From positions 310,001-374,000 of the forward strand of contig NW_026907809.1 in assembly GCF_033807575.1 (NCBI RefSeq): a DNA stretch of 64,000 nt, read 5' to 3'. The notes beneath the pieces are model-generated. The model had not been told where the DNA came from, made no database searches, and saw only the letters and a program-made list of their open reading frames with translations. The position numbers and the translations under genes were made by a program. Below, piece after piece: positions 32,832 to 45,100 of the stretch (within the stretch, counting starts at the first letter, position 1; each line of letters starts with the position of its first letter). This stretch comes from Cydia pomonella (Eukaryota > Arthropoda > Insecta > Lepidoptera > Tortricidae).

Positions 32832-34383
32832 CCATATTAGAATACGGCTCGCGCGCGTGCCTCAGAATCCTAAACGACCCAGCTGCAGACTATTCGCTGC
32901 ACCGAACGCGCCAATATGCGGAAATTAAAATTACCCCTTCTATTTATTCCTGGCCCTGGAACTGTGGAGTTATTTTAACATACGTTTACCTTTTATTTCA
33001 AATTCTATGCATTCTTAGAATAATTTAGTACTAGGTAGACGAGTTCATTATGTAACATTGTGTGCAACAGCCGACGACGCACAGTCTGCTTTAAACTCTA
33101 GTGTTTTTAATAGACAGTACCTACTACAAATTTTCTTGGAAATAACTCGCGCCAGCTTCCAAGTCCATGAAATGTAACTTCAATAAATCACGTATTTGTG
33201 TTGCAAAACTGTTTTGTGTATTTATGTCTATGGTTTTATTACATTTCTCCAAACTTCCAGCTTAATATGTAACGCATACTGATGATGTCGTTGGCGTGGG
33301 GCCGATTTATACGTGGAGTCAAGCTTAGTTGCTTATCATCTATTGGAAATTTAAGCTTCATATAATTCAAATTCATGCACAAAATCTCATGCGTCTACAT
33401 TTGACCTTCAAAGCTTGCCAATTCTTACGACCTGTCTGAGACAAACAATTTAAATCTTTTTCGAGAACAGTTGGAGGCCGCACTTGGGAAGATGCATAAA
33501 CATAATAAATCAGCCAACTATGCAATGGGATGTCTGCTGCCACTGTAATTTAAGGATGAAAGTCGTCCTGCATCATTGGTTCCGTACACATACATATTAC
33601 GTACGTTTTATTAGTCGTGCTGTTTTGTTGCGGGTTGTTACAATACACCCTAGTTATAAATCACGTAAACGTGACACGTAGATGTTTTTTTTCTTACGCA
33701 GGTACGTCGGGCACAAAAAATAGCCCTCGGATTATGCATGTGTGAATTACTGATTTCCTCATCAATTTGCTGGTAGGTATACCCTACCTAAAGCTAAATC
33801 CTTTGAGTTTCTTGAATAAATAATTTTGTTTATGTAGAAACTTAGCTACAGATCAGATCCGGATGTACACCATGTAATGATCGACATGCACCTGCACGTG
33901 GAATGACCGTGGTATTTTATTGGTACCATCATGGCTTCCTTCTGTTTACTACTGCGACGCTGATTTGCTCGTTACTGCCATAGTATGTATGGTACGTACT
34001 CGTACGTAATACGTGTCCAGTGAATCAATATAATTTAACGAATAAGTACTACTTACCTAATACTCTTCGATTAGTGGGGGCTAAAGCATAATTGTAGGTT
34101 ATATACTTATTGAATGTTTACACGTTTTATTTAACCAAGAGTACAAATGCCATAAAAAATCACACGGAAACAAGACTATCTACCGAAGTATATTCGCAAG
34201 GGCAGACTCCAAATAAAATCTTAAAAGGGTAAGGGGTCGCCTAATAGAAAGAAATCACGAAAACGTGTCTAATTTTCATTTATTTTCAGTTTTACCTACC
34301 CGGAACCTGTCAGGAAAATACCCAAGCTATTGAAAAATATATATAATGGGATATAAAAATAAGTTACTGGCAAAAATTAATTT
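32832..34383. other. Intergenic, no gene seen
   Basis: AT-rich sequence with only short, domain-free open frames. Confidence 0.5.
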
Positions 34384-34399
34384 TTGGTAAATACAAGCT

Positions 34400-34505
34400 T
34401 TTATCGCCGATTGTTTTCTTTCCAACTAATCTCATCACATCGAGACAATTCTAACAACACTAAACACAATCAGGTTGCGTTGTTTTATCACAGAGTTCCT
34501 ATGAG
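34400..34505 (-). repeat. Fragment of a three-copy dispersed repeat
   Basis: The piece with cacaatcaggttgcgttgtt and cacagagttcctatgag is the reverse complement of parts of 52880-53170 and 63545-63830. Confidence 0.6.
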
Positions 34506-34552
34506 ACACCCATGTCTGGTAAAACAAAACCTCGAGCGACCGCCATATCTTC

Positions 34553-35223
34553 GTGAGAGTCAGAATGGCGGGTGTACCTAAATAAAATTAAATGAAAACC
34601 ATACCATATTTTTGTACCTCCTTTAAAAAAAATTGTACCTCACGGTAGGTACTTAAAGTTATCACCAAAAAACAGGTCACCCGCCATCCTGACAGTCAGA
34701 ATGGCGGGTGTACTTTATTACGCTATATTCCCGTGATTATTGATATTTTCTATAAAAGCCAAATTTTTGTACCTTCATATTCAATTATAAGGCCAGGAAT
34801 TAGTACTTTTAATGTTTAAGCTGTTAAGTTCAAATAACTCCGAAAATCATGTCTTAAAAAGGCTATAGGCGCCAATTCAAAGAAATCTTCCTAAGAAAAA
34901 ACATTTTTAGGACATGATTTTCTGATTTATTTGAACTTAACAGATTAAACATTAAAGGTACTAATTCCTGGCGTAATAAAAATAATTGTTTTTTCTTAAA
35001 AATTAGATCGATAACTTGAAAAATTATAACGCCTGCAAAATTGTAATAGCAAGCAAAATATAAACTGAGTAAAACTTGAAAACTACAAATAAAATGGCTC
35101 ATATTATAATTGAATATGAAGGTACAAAAAAAGTACAAAAATTTGTCTTTTATAATTTATCAATAACCACGGGAACATAGCGTAATATTTTTATTTAGGT
35201 ACACCCGCCATTCTGACTCTCAC
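34553..35223. mobile_element. Foldback element with 9 bp target-site duplication
   Basis: A perfect 32 bp terminal inverted repeat starts gtgagagtcagaatggcggg (34553-34584, 35192-35223). Pairing continues over most of each 300-base arm; the right arm has about 120 extra bases. catatcttc is repeated exactly at 34544-34552 and 35224-35232. The gap between the arms is only about 40 bases. A second copy of the terminal motif sits inside the left arm at about 34686. A 9 bp duplication with long arms resembles Mutator/FB-type foldbacks. Confidence 0.85.
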
Positions 35224-35263
35224 CATATCTTCCATTGCAATTTTCTTGCGGCGTGCCGTATCT

Positions 35264-35450
35264 TTTATTTTTTTTTATACTACGACGGTGGCAAACAAGC
35301 ATACGGCCCGCCTGATGGTAAGCAGTCTCCGTAGCCTATGTACGCCTGCAACTCCAGAGGGGTTACATGCGCGTTGCCGACCCTAAACCCGCCCCCCCCT
35401 CGTTGAGCTCTGGCAACCTTAATCACCGGCAGGAACACAACACTATGAGT
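35264..35450 (-). repeat. SINE/LINE tail copy
   Basis: The minus strand runs from catagtgttgtgttcctgcc through ggtcggcaacgcgcatgtaa to tgcttaccatcaggcgggcc and an A-rich end. It is related to the copies at 38.7 and 46.9 kb. Confidence 0.75.
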
Positions 35451-36212
35451 ATATCCTTCTATTTTCCTGGATATACGCCTCCTCTTAATATTTAATTAAA
35501 TAGCTGACCTACAGGTTGCGTTGCGGTTTTAGCAAATATTATCGTAATGTTTTCTTCATCATCCCTCATTAGGGAATTGTGTTTTACAATATACCACTTA
35601 ATTTCGGCTACAATTATAATGACCACCAAAAAATACTTTGGAACCCTAAATAAAAAAAAATCTCTTACCAAAAAAATATACTAAACACCAATCTTAGTAG
35701 GCTTCTTCAAAATATCTAAGCTCGTTTTATTAAGTAGGTGAACCCCAAATAGGTTTATTGCTGGTAATCGGGATTGTTTTATATACATATACGACATTCA
35801 TTACAAGACTTATTATTACATTCATTACTTAGTAAGAAAGATTTTGTCCTTGTAGCGTTGTTGGATTAATGATGAATACTGTTGTTAAGTATGACGATTA
35901 TTTTCATTGCCTCGCGCTGAAGAGTTATTGACATGACGGGACGCCCCGCATGCTAAAGAACTCCTTAAGGAGTTACGGCGTTGGGGCGACTTCCGCGGCC
36001 CCGAAAGGAAATTCACTTTGCATTCATAACACGACCGAGAAATTGTCAACTCCCCTGTTCTCATGATATTCCATTGTTTATTATGAAATGCAAATACCTA
36101 TCGCCAAATTGGGATTGAGTTACAGTGAATTTTAAATTAACGTCGGTGGTGGGCGAACAAATATGAAAAATTCTCAATTCTCTTAGTTTGAACGGAACCA
36201 TAGAATCGGACC
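35451..36212. other. Intergenic, no gene seen
   Basis: No coding signal was found. Confidence 0.5.
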
Positions 36213-36336
36213 AAGTTGGCAGCGATTTTGATAGCCCAGACGGGGCAACGTGTTATATTAAACTTCAAACTTCTATAAAATTATGACGTTTACTTAATAC
36301 TTGCCCCGCCTGGGCTATCAAAATCGCTGCCAACTT
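36213..36336. mobile_element. MITE, copy 1 of 2
   Basis: The ends aagttggcagcgattttgat and its reverse complement form near-perfect arms extending through agcccag and ggggcaa. The second copy is at 50886-51008. Confidence 0.8.
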
Positions 36337-38691
36337 ATCTTGATCTGACTAATAATATTGGAGCCATTGTGGGTTTGGGAGGTCGACTTCACAAAACCAC
36401 TTGAAATTTCCTCTAGGAATAGTTTCAGAAACTTTTTGTTTTTCATTTTCCAAATGAAAACTTCGTTTGTGTCTTCATTTTCCAACTTGTACATGCACAT
36501 CTCTAGGTGCGTAGATTCCTATTCGTAAATACCTACTGGTAATATTAACTATCCCACCTACTCTTAATTTATTTTAAATTGTAAGGCAGATTGCATAATG
36601 CAAATGGTTTGCGGTCGAAGCGATTTATGTCAAACTACTGAGAATTAGAATTTGGCAACTTGGCAAGAGTATAATATATGATATCTACGGTAAACATAAT
36701 TATTGGACCTTTGCATCCGTCAATATCCACTCGCTATGTTTAAATCATTTCACGCGTCATCGATGTCTGGTGCCGGTTTACAGAGCGATATATAATCGCA
36801 TTTCAGTCAAATTGATGGGATCTATTATTGACTCGCTAACATCGCTGGGAGGAAGCTTTTGGACCATTTCCTGGCTCGGAGAGAAATGGGGCCGTCGTGA
36901 CGCACGTTTTTACCTTTCGGCATCCGCCCGTTAATATCAATAGCGTGAAGATTTTTTGTATGTTTCAATTAAATCTGTTTCGAATTAGTACGAGTTAGAA
37001 GCTAAATTCCTGTCTTGCATTTTACCGAACTTAATGTGAATTTTTGATCTTAACATCAGTTGTTTTGAAGCATCCGTGTGTATGTGGTTAAACTTTGTTG
37101 TTAATGTCTGCCCTGCACTGCGAGCAAATACTTTCTAAATTTAGAGCAAGCAACTCATTAACTGCAAGCTAATTAGACGTTTAAATTATACCAACCATGT
37201 TTACAAAATATAATTCCTGTAGGCTATTAAAAGATTAGGATTATTTATTCCTGACCTGACTTTCCTTAGTGCCAGTTCCCGCTATATAGGCTCACAGTAC
37301 ATACATATTAGTGCCGTTCGTAGATACTATACTCGTAAAATATAAATAAAACGCCCGCCAGGGTGACGGCAAACTTCGAAACTCATGTAAACCCACTCGG
37401 AAGTGGTTTCGCGAAGAAACAAATAAGAAAGTAGTTATTGTGGACAACTATGGACCGATCCTAAAGAGCCCCGCCAGCGTAATGGTTATCACGAGTAAAC
37501 GTGACTGGGGTCGTTACCAGAGCCACGGCCAGCTAAGGACCGCGTCTCCATTGTAGGTAAGGGCCGCTGGATGCATATTAATCAACTAGGTACTTACGGA
37601 GAGTACGGGTTAATTTGGGTTTCGCATTTAGGGTGCTATGTAATTATATAATATATAATTTTAGAGGCAAAATAGTCTGAGCGTTGGTTAAATTAAAATA
37701 TGAGAGATATATATACCCATTTTTGGAGGCACAGTCAAATTTAAGTTTATCATCTTAAATCATGCATGATGTTTTCGACTCACTTTTTTTTGGACCTTCA
37801 GTTGCATAAAGGCGTACTCCCGTATTAACCATCCGAACATGAAAAACTCTGGATTCAAATAAACTCGTTCTGGTCGTATGGAAACAGGCAGAACAGTACT
37901 GGGAAAGCTATGAAAGTATTCTATCCTAGATCGGACGGCGGACCACCATGCATACATCTCACGAGTTGTTTGCGCTGAATAATACATTTCAAGTTCAACG
38001 CTCACTTGTGCGATTCACGAGAAAGATGTTTGTATGGGAAAGTCAGTTTTAATTTAAATGTTTTGCTTAAACGTTTAAGTAGTTTCAAGGAATTTAGTAC
38101 GGTACGGACTCGCGAAAGTTCAGCAACCTTGTTTGTCGTAGCCGTAGCTATATTTGGAGTAGAGTTATAGTTAACTCGTTATCAAAAATCGTTGCGACCA
38201 GGAAGTGCGCTCCCGGCGGCGCGACTGAAGCCCTCAGGGGCGGAAGCAGAGGCGGGCGCGGACGGGCCGGCATTACAAATGACCCTCTTACGGCACGTGT
38301 GCTAGGGCCCGCAGGGTCGTTACCTGCCGCTGGCAACAGCGACGCTCTGATGTGAACTCACTGTTACAATATATTTCCAAACTGCTTTATTTTGTTGCTG
38401 ATGACACAATTAATGAAATGTTTGACCACTCGATTTACCACACCTTACACCGTACACCCTTACCTACGCTGCGCTACAATGCCCTCTCACTGCAATTGCT
38501 CAGCTCAGCCTATGAGCTCACACTACTGAATACGGTCAGTAACATTTCCAACCCCTGTGGCATACTTTACTTAGACTTTTATTATACGGTTAGCGCGTTT
38601 AATTGATTTGCCCAAGATTTTCGGTATTTAGTGAGTCGTGGTACCCGATACCGATAGTCTCATTGATATAATGTCACTTTGAAACCGCACC
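36337..38691. other. Intergenic, one GC-rich block
   Basis: Bases 38190-38345 are GC-rich in an AT-rich setting (ggcggcgcgactgaagccct). A minus-strand donor-like ggcaggtaacg occurs at its right edge. I could not assign it to a gene; it may be a repeat or an exon of the Wengen-like gene. Confidence 0.4.
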
Positions 38692-38915
38692 TTACAGAAA
38701 ACCGCAGCCAAATAACACTTGACCCTACTCATAGTGTTGTGTTCCTGCCGGGGAGTAAGGTTGCCAGAGCTCAACGAGGGGGGTGGGGTTAGGGTCGGCA
38801 ACGCGCATGTAACTCCTCTGGAGTTGCAGGTGTACATAGGCTACGGAGACTGCTTACCATCAGGCAGGCCGTATGCTTGTTTGCCACCGACGTAGTATAA
38901 AAAAAAAAAAAAACT
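38692..38915 (+). repeat. SINE/LINE tail copy
   Basis: It starts near ttacagaaaaccgcagccaa, contains cctgccggggagtaaggttg, and ends with tttgccaccgacgtagtata followed by 14 A. It is almost identical to the copy at 46.93 kb. Confidence 0.8.
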
Positions 38916-39160
38916 TTGAAAGCGACCGTTGCGTGTGACACAATTCCAGTGTTTCGACAGCACTATTAAAATGTAACCGTCGTAATGGCGTCGTGTTGGT
39001 ATTCCGTGGGCTCGCCAGTTAAGTCGCAACCAGTGTATCCAGCTGGCCTCAGATAATCGTTTGAGATCGGAATGACAATGAAGCAGAGCATATACTTATT
39101 GATTGATACCTAATATAGGTACAGTCACTTGCAATACGATGTTATACACACTTTCCTCAG

Positions 39161-39262
39161 CGAAGGCCGCAAAAATATCTGACAAGATCTTATTTGTGGA
39201 GCCATAAGAGCGTGTCACATATTATTGCGGCCTTCGAAGAGTACGTAACATATTATTGCGGC
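39161..39262. repeat. Short inverted repeat
   Basis: gcgaaggccgcaaaaatatc and attattgcggccttcg pair across about 60 bases; attattgcggc occurs again just downstream. It is a probable MITE remnant. Confidence 0.5.
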
Positions 39263-39384
39263 TGACGTACTATTACTGGCTTAGCTTTTATCGCGAATCC
39301 TCATTGCTCCGTCATTTAAAAAAAAGAATCAACAAAAAAATACTTCTTACGTAATGTCCTGTAATATTTATTATTATTTATAGA

Positions 39385-39775
39385 TTGAGAAATGCGATGA
39401 TCGTAGAGGAGAACAGCAGGACATCTGAAATCATTTTTTTAATGGCTATCGCCACGAAGGCATTTGCCAGCATCACGTCAATATAGTTCCCCATAAAACG
39501 GGATTGCGATTTAGCACGAAAGTGTTGGTCAGATTAAGGAGCAGGGAATAGTTATAAGTTTAAATTGTTAATTTTGATAAAATTTGAAAGGATTCGAAAT
39601 ACAGAGGGATTAGGAGTTAAAAGAGAGGGCATATGCGTCGGAAAAGGGATTTTTTGAAAAATGAGACCAGAGTACAAATGAGAATGATTAAGACGGGGGC
39701 AATTCAGGAAAATATGATTCAGGGTTCCATCATCCAGGCCACACTCAGATAAGGATGTGTCCCGGCAATCATTTT
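39385..39775 (-). pseudogene. C-terminal remnant of a non-LTR retrotransposon ORF2
   Basis: The minus strand encodes SLSECGLDDGTLNHIFLNC followed by PRLNHSHLYSGL, matching the Cys/His motif that ends ORF2 in the intact LINE at 8.6-12.4 kb. Frameshifts and stops follow. It is a different, older element. Confidence 0.65.
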
Positions 39776-39992
39776 GTTACCCAAGCTGATACGAAAACGT
39801 TTCGTGCTCACTCGGTCGGTATTTGAAGATAGGTACTTATCTATGTATTGTCAGAAGAGAAGATATTTTCTCATACTGAAAATAGTAGGTAAAGGCAAGT
39901 CTCGTCCAGCTTCCAGCAGTTTGTTTAGCATCGTAATTCTACCTTATAAACTGCGTAGTAAGGTCCTAAGTGCTGTTTATCGCATGTCTTTA

Positions 39993-40045
39993 TCATATAC
40001 TTAGGTATGCAAACGTGAAATGTGTGACCTCCGTTTCTGAAACGT
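39993..40045 (-). other. Candidate last exon of the Wengen-like gene
   Basis: A strong pyrimidine-rich acceptor (ttttatttattttcag on the minus strand) precedes AC, which completes the codon left open by the exon at 42107-42229. The frame then gives VSETEVTHFTFAYLSI and a stop. No homology supports it. Confidence 0.25.
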
Positions 40046-40356
40046 CTGAAAATAAATAAAAACTGTAGCGGCGCCAGACGAGCGAGCACCCACGCAAGAC
40101 AGTATTTTAAACTTGACTGGCATGACGCCAGCGAGGATTCTACTCGGCTTGCTTATGGGAGTTATGGCCGCGCAAAACATAAACATTCCTCTTTTGGGTA
40201 AGCTTCGTAAAGTTTAATTAGTGCCTTAGCGAAATGTAGAAAATAAAATTATGAATTTAAAAGATAACCCGATTGCGGCGAAGTTAAAAAATTAGTTAGC
40301 GGTAAAGAATATCCTAAACATGTATACCTAGTGGAGTGTTGAAATTAAGGGTATTA

Positions 40357-40570
40357 ATATCTGGGAGACCTATAGCCTTGTTCGGAAAACATATAAAAAC
40401 TCGAAAATGCTCGTTTTCTCAGAGATAAGGCCTATAGCTAGATCGTTTTTCCGCCCACGAACACCCCCATATCCCATATAGCAAATGTCACCGAAATCGT
40501 TAGAGCCGTTTCCGAGATCCCCGAAATATATAAATATGTATTCAAGAATTGCTCGTTTAAAGGTATAAGA
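40357..40570 (-). mobile_element. Helitron-like element, short form
   Basis: The right end ttgctcgtttaaaggtataa matches the 5' end of the element at 14.7-15.3 kb, and the body (tttccgagatc, cacccccatat) also aligns. The 3' hairpin is degraded (cctatagccttgttcgg in place of the perfect hairpin). It lacks the 350-base tRNA-like insert. Confidence 0.65.
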
Positions 40571-41208
40571 TAAAGGTGATTATAAAAATATAGGCAACTT
40601 ATCTGTCTATATATGTAATTTTTTTTTTTAAGCCGTAAGGTTTAAAGGAAAAGGTTCAAGTTCTTTTACTTGTTCAATATCCGACAAGTATGTTGGTGAT
40701 AGCTATCGGGGATAGTTATTGATTTAACCACCCACACCAGCTGGTAAAGGCTCTTGTCTTGTTTGTTCAAAAAGTAATGAGAAGTTCGCATTTTATCCCA
40801 CATTTTATCCACATGTGGCCCATGTGGGGTAAGGTAAAGTAATCAGATGCAAATTTTCAGTTATTTCCTTATGTTAGCTGGTGATAAATATTTAAGGATG
40901 TCATTTGAATTTTATTTTGTTAGATATCTTATAGTTAATATTTTCTTCGAGTTATATATTGTGGTGAAAATTTTTGTGTTTCACTGGGGGAAAAAAATTG
41001 TTTAACCCTCGTGCTTTGAAACCCCAGCAACGCTCAAGATTTCACTTTTCGAACCACTCGCTACACTCATGGTTCAATTTTGGAATCTTTCGCTTGCTCG
41101 GGTATCAATATTAGCTAGAGCGGTTAAACAACAACTTTGCCCCCTTATAAAACAAATAACTATTAAAATCCTTTTATTATGGCTTTGTATGCGGTTACAG
41201 CTGCCATT

Positions 41209-41265
41209 TTTAGGGTTCCGTAGCCAAATGGCATAAAACGGAACCCTTATAGTTTCGCCATGTCC

Positions 41266-41320
<55 letters not shown>

Positions 41321-41944
41321 CGAGGCTTTGCTCCGTGGTCGTTAGTGCTAGAAAGCTGAAATTTGGCATGGATATATAAATCAATAAAGCCGACAAAGTC
41401 GTACAATAAAATCTAAAAATTTAATTTTTTTTTAGGGTACCTCCCCTACACGTAAAGTGGGGGTGAAATTTTTTTTTCGCTTCAACCCTAGAGTGTGGGG
41501 TATCGTTGGAAAGGTCTTTTAAAACTAATAGGGGTTTTCAAGAAACATTTTTTGATAAAGTGAATATATTCGGAGATAATCACTCCGAAAGAAAAAAAAA
41601 TTGTGTCCCCCCCCCTCTAACTTTTGAACCATAGGTCCAAAAAATATGAAAAAAATCGTGGAAGTAGAGCTTAAGAAAGACATTAAATGAAAACTATAGC
41701 GGACATGATCAGTTTAGCTGTTTTTGAGTTATCGCAAAAAGTTTTCCTTTCATAGTAAAAAGACTTACTTTAATTAGGTACTGAATATGCAAATTTGCCT
41801 ATTTGTTTAACTCGGGCGAAAGGTACCGTTTCATCCCTTGGTTAACAATTTACTATACTTTAAGCTCCAGTTTAGCTTATTGTGACGCCTAAGTCACTAC
41901 GGAACCCTACACTGAGCGTGGCCCGACATGCTCTTGGCCGGTTA
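41209..41944 (-). repeat. gggttccgta-family repeat, second subfamily
   Basis: It begins tttttagggttccgtagcca and ends ctacggaaccctacactgag then gctcttggccgg. It shares its ends with the copies at 30.0, 55.7 and 56.6 kb; the body is closest to 53.83-54.27 kb. Confidence 0.75.
41266..41320. repeat. (GTCT)n microsatellite
   Basis: There are 55 bases of nearly uninterrupted GTCT repeat, about 14 units, at a site where related copies carry only two or three units. Confidence 0.95.
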
Positions 41945-42106
41945 TTGTAGATCATTTTGTAATGTTTGAAATAAAGAGCTCATTAAAATTGAAAGATTTT
42001 TTTACCCTCGCATACCTTGGCTACCTTTCCCTGTCCCTCTCAGCAGAAAGTGTCCGGCGAAGGGATAAATGTAATAACCCCTAGTCTTAATAGAAATGAA
42101 TGTTAC

Positions 42107-45100
42107 CAAGTAGAGCGTCCTTCCCGACGTGAATGTTGCAGTAGATGTGGTGGTCCGTGGGCGCGACTGGTTCGACCGCCGCGTCTCCTGCTTCCATTAG
42201 CCTCAGCTTCGCGGAAAACTCCTGCATATCTGTAAAGATTACGGAATCATGTTACACCGAGCCACGGACAATGCGAGCTAAGTAAAATCAAGAATGTAGG
42301 TATTTTTTCTTTAATTAATGAGCTATTCTTTGACCTTGACTATTTACTGTCGAGCTCGCGCATTGAGCATTGAATAATTGAATATTTTTAAATTTCAGCA
42401 GGATATAATATGTACCTGAATACCTATACCTAACAAGTAATTTTCCACTAGTGCCCTTCATATTTTACTAATTAAAATTTAATTGAAAGGCAACTCGCTC
42501 TAGAATCAATACTAAATGGATCGTTCTAATTTTGGGTTTAGCGCTCATAGGAGAATGCAACCAAAATACCGTTAGCTATTGTTACTCGGGCGGTCGCGGG
42601 CGCAGCGGGTCGAAATTAGTAGCGCACATGTTCAAACAAACGCGCATTGTTTACGTGGCTTTCACTGCGCATACCCTGGCCCCGAATTACACGTTGCGCG
42701 TCGAACTTTCGCCTCAAATGGACCAGTATAAACCATAATGGACTTCGAGGTCCGTAACATTTGTAACCAAAAAACATGCGTACGTGGTCATAGAGTGCAC
42801 CTGAACCACCTGATCACTGGTCCACCTGTGTGTTTAGAACTCCCAGTACAACTCTATCAGCCCCCGTATTAGGTATTGCAATTACTTCAGGTAAACGTTA
42901 AATTATGAGAAGTTCGGCTTGAGTACGAGATCCGTAACAATAACAAATGCGCAGGCATTGTCGGCCCGATTCGAACTTTAAGATTTCTTTAAACAAAAAC
43001 GTCACTTGGCAATGACATATCCGATCCATATCGTATCTAGACCAAATTTTTGACGTATCTTAAAGTTCGAATCGGACTGTGTATTATATCTTATACTGGT
43101 TAATCTGGTTCATCGGAGTCATCGGACTCGGTAGGCGGCAGGCGTAGTGAACCCCGCTCCGTGGCGTTCGTTCTGGTGGCGTCTGTGGACTAGATTTATG
43201 ACTTCGTTTTCAGAACGCGATGAAATTAATGCTTAAAATCAAACTTCCACCTTAGGTGGTGTTGTTTGTATCTTTCAACGCTTTCTGGCAGTTCGATGAG
43301 TTTAGATACCTCTACTGTACTATGTATCCCATCAAAAACATTTTCATGTAAAATGTAGCCAAGACGAGACCATACGGCTCGCACGGTCAAAAAGTTATCA
43401 TAGTATAGTCAAGTTAACGAAAATTATGGAAGTAAGTCGTGTAGTCGTGCTTTTTTTGGATTCGTTAGATGGCGCAACTAGATTATTTCCCCCGAGTTGC
43501 ACCGTTTCTATTATGTACGGAAGACCGTTAAATATTAGGTATAAACTATAAAGTGCCGTAATTTTGGAGTAAATTAAAAGCTATTGGGTTCAAGCTAAGT
43601 AGTGTATAGAGAACACCTTGGTGCATAGTATATCTTAATTAAAAAGATGTGCAATGTATGATACCCTAAAAAAATTTTTTTTTTCGTTTGCGGCTCGAGG
43701 ATAAGTCAGTCGGTTGGTGCAGTCTCAAGTTAAGCTTTTTAAAGCATTATAAACATTCAGTTAACTTTGCACGCCTGGGCAAATTATGGAACATGTATTT
43801 TTAATTATTTTGTACATTGTGCTTCGGGGGAAATTAAGAGAGGCGTGAAATTTTTTAAAACGGTACTTATCTAAAGACACTACATTTGCACTAAATAAAA
43901 AATAGATTTTTTTTACCGGAAGTTTGTCAAAAAGTAAATAGAATTAATCGCAACGAACTGCAAGCGAAGGTGGTTGCCGCACACGGCGCGGGGCGCGCGG
44001 GGCGGGGAGATAGCGCAGCGCGCAGCTAGGGTTTGCAATATCCGACAATTTTTCGGATCCGGATACATAGAAATAGGATATCAAGAATGACTGTCAAACT
44101 TCAAAAGTGCGACCAAAAATTAAATGCAAGTTTGTGCGTAAATTGTCTATGTGAGATCATAAATAGTGATGTCATGTTACAACATATTAATAATCTATCG
44201 GTGTTTGACCGCTTTATCGACTACTTATTCAAATGTGTTTGATTGTATAAAAAAATGTTATACGAGTAGGTATGAAGGCGCTTCCCTTAGGGTCATATAG
44301 GGCCCAAAAGGTGCCTTTAATGAAACCAGCACCATATTTTAGTATGTTGTTAAGCATGTTATTTTGACAAAAAAACCATCGGGAGACAGTTTCTAACGTG
44401 GTTAAGTCACCAGTTATGACGTCATCAAAATGGCCGGTGCCGTGTTCAGAATATTGCGTATACCACAGAAAGTATATCACATGTAAGCTTGTGTGGGGTG
44501 TCATAAAAAGCAAAATTAAATGCGCTACAATATCATTTATACATTTGACCTTGTAAGTACCATAGTTTGCGAGAAATTTTAAGTTTTATTTAAATTTTCC
44601 CGAAAAAAAAACCGTTTTTTTGTTTTCATCAACTTTACTAGTAACTTTACAGGAAAACATTGTATCAAGATATGAATGCTACATTAGTAAGCTATTAAAT
44701 CCCATTAAAATTTTGAAAATCGGTTTATAAACAAGCAAATAACACTATTTTTGTTCCATACCGGATGACACCACCAAGAGTCGGATGGTTGTTTCAATAC
44801 AATTTGCAAGGCAAATGATGTTTAAGTAAAGGTAACTTGCTGAACGATATTTATAGTAAAGTAATATTTTCGATAAAAGTATTATTATCAAAATTAAGAA
44901 TACTGAGATCGTTTCATTGTAATTTACTCCGGATCTAGCTAATTAAAGTTACACACTAATTAACAAAAAATTTTTTTTTCACGTGATATTTTGTCCCAGA
45001 GCATGCACCTTCGCATGCGCAAAGCATAGTGTATTTAAATCCGTGTTTTACTCACCCACACCCTGTACAGCGTTCTTTGCACTTGCAAGACAATAGCTCC

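Noticed and set aside
38148..38336. Pro-rich minus frame in the GC-rich block as a gene
   Set aside because: Short and low complexity, without clear splice borders; it was kept only as an unexplained GC-rich block.
41266..41320. CRISPR-like regular repeat
   Set aside because: It is a tetranucleotide microsatellite without spacers, in a eukaryotic setting.
42532..42738. 68-codon plus-strand frame in the Wengen intron
   Set aside because: No similarity or splice context was recognised; length is within chance for this GC content.
44033..44242. 69-codon frame as a hAT transposase start
   Set aside because: It starts in the terminal inverted repeat and shows no BED finger or DDE/hATC motif.
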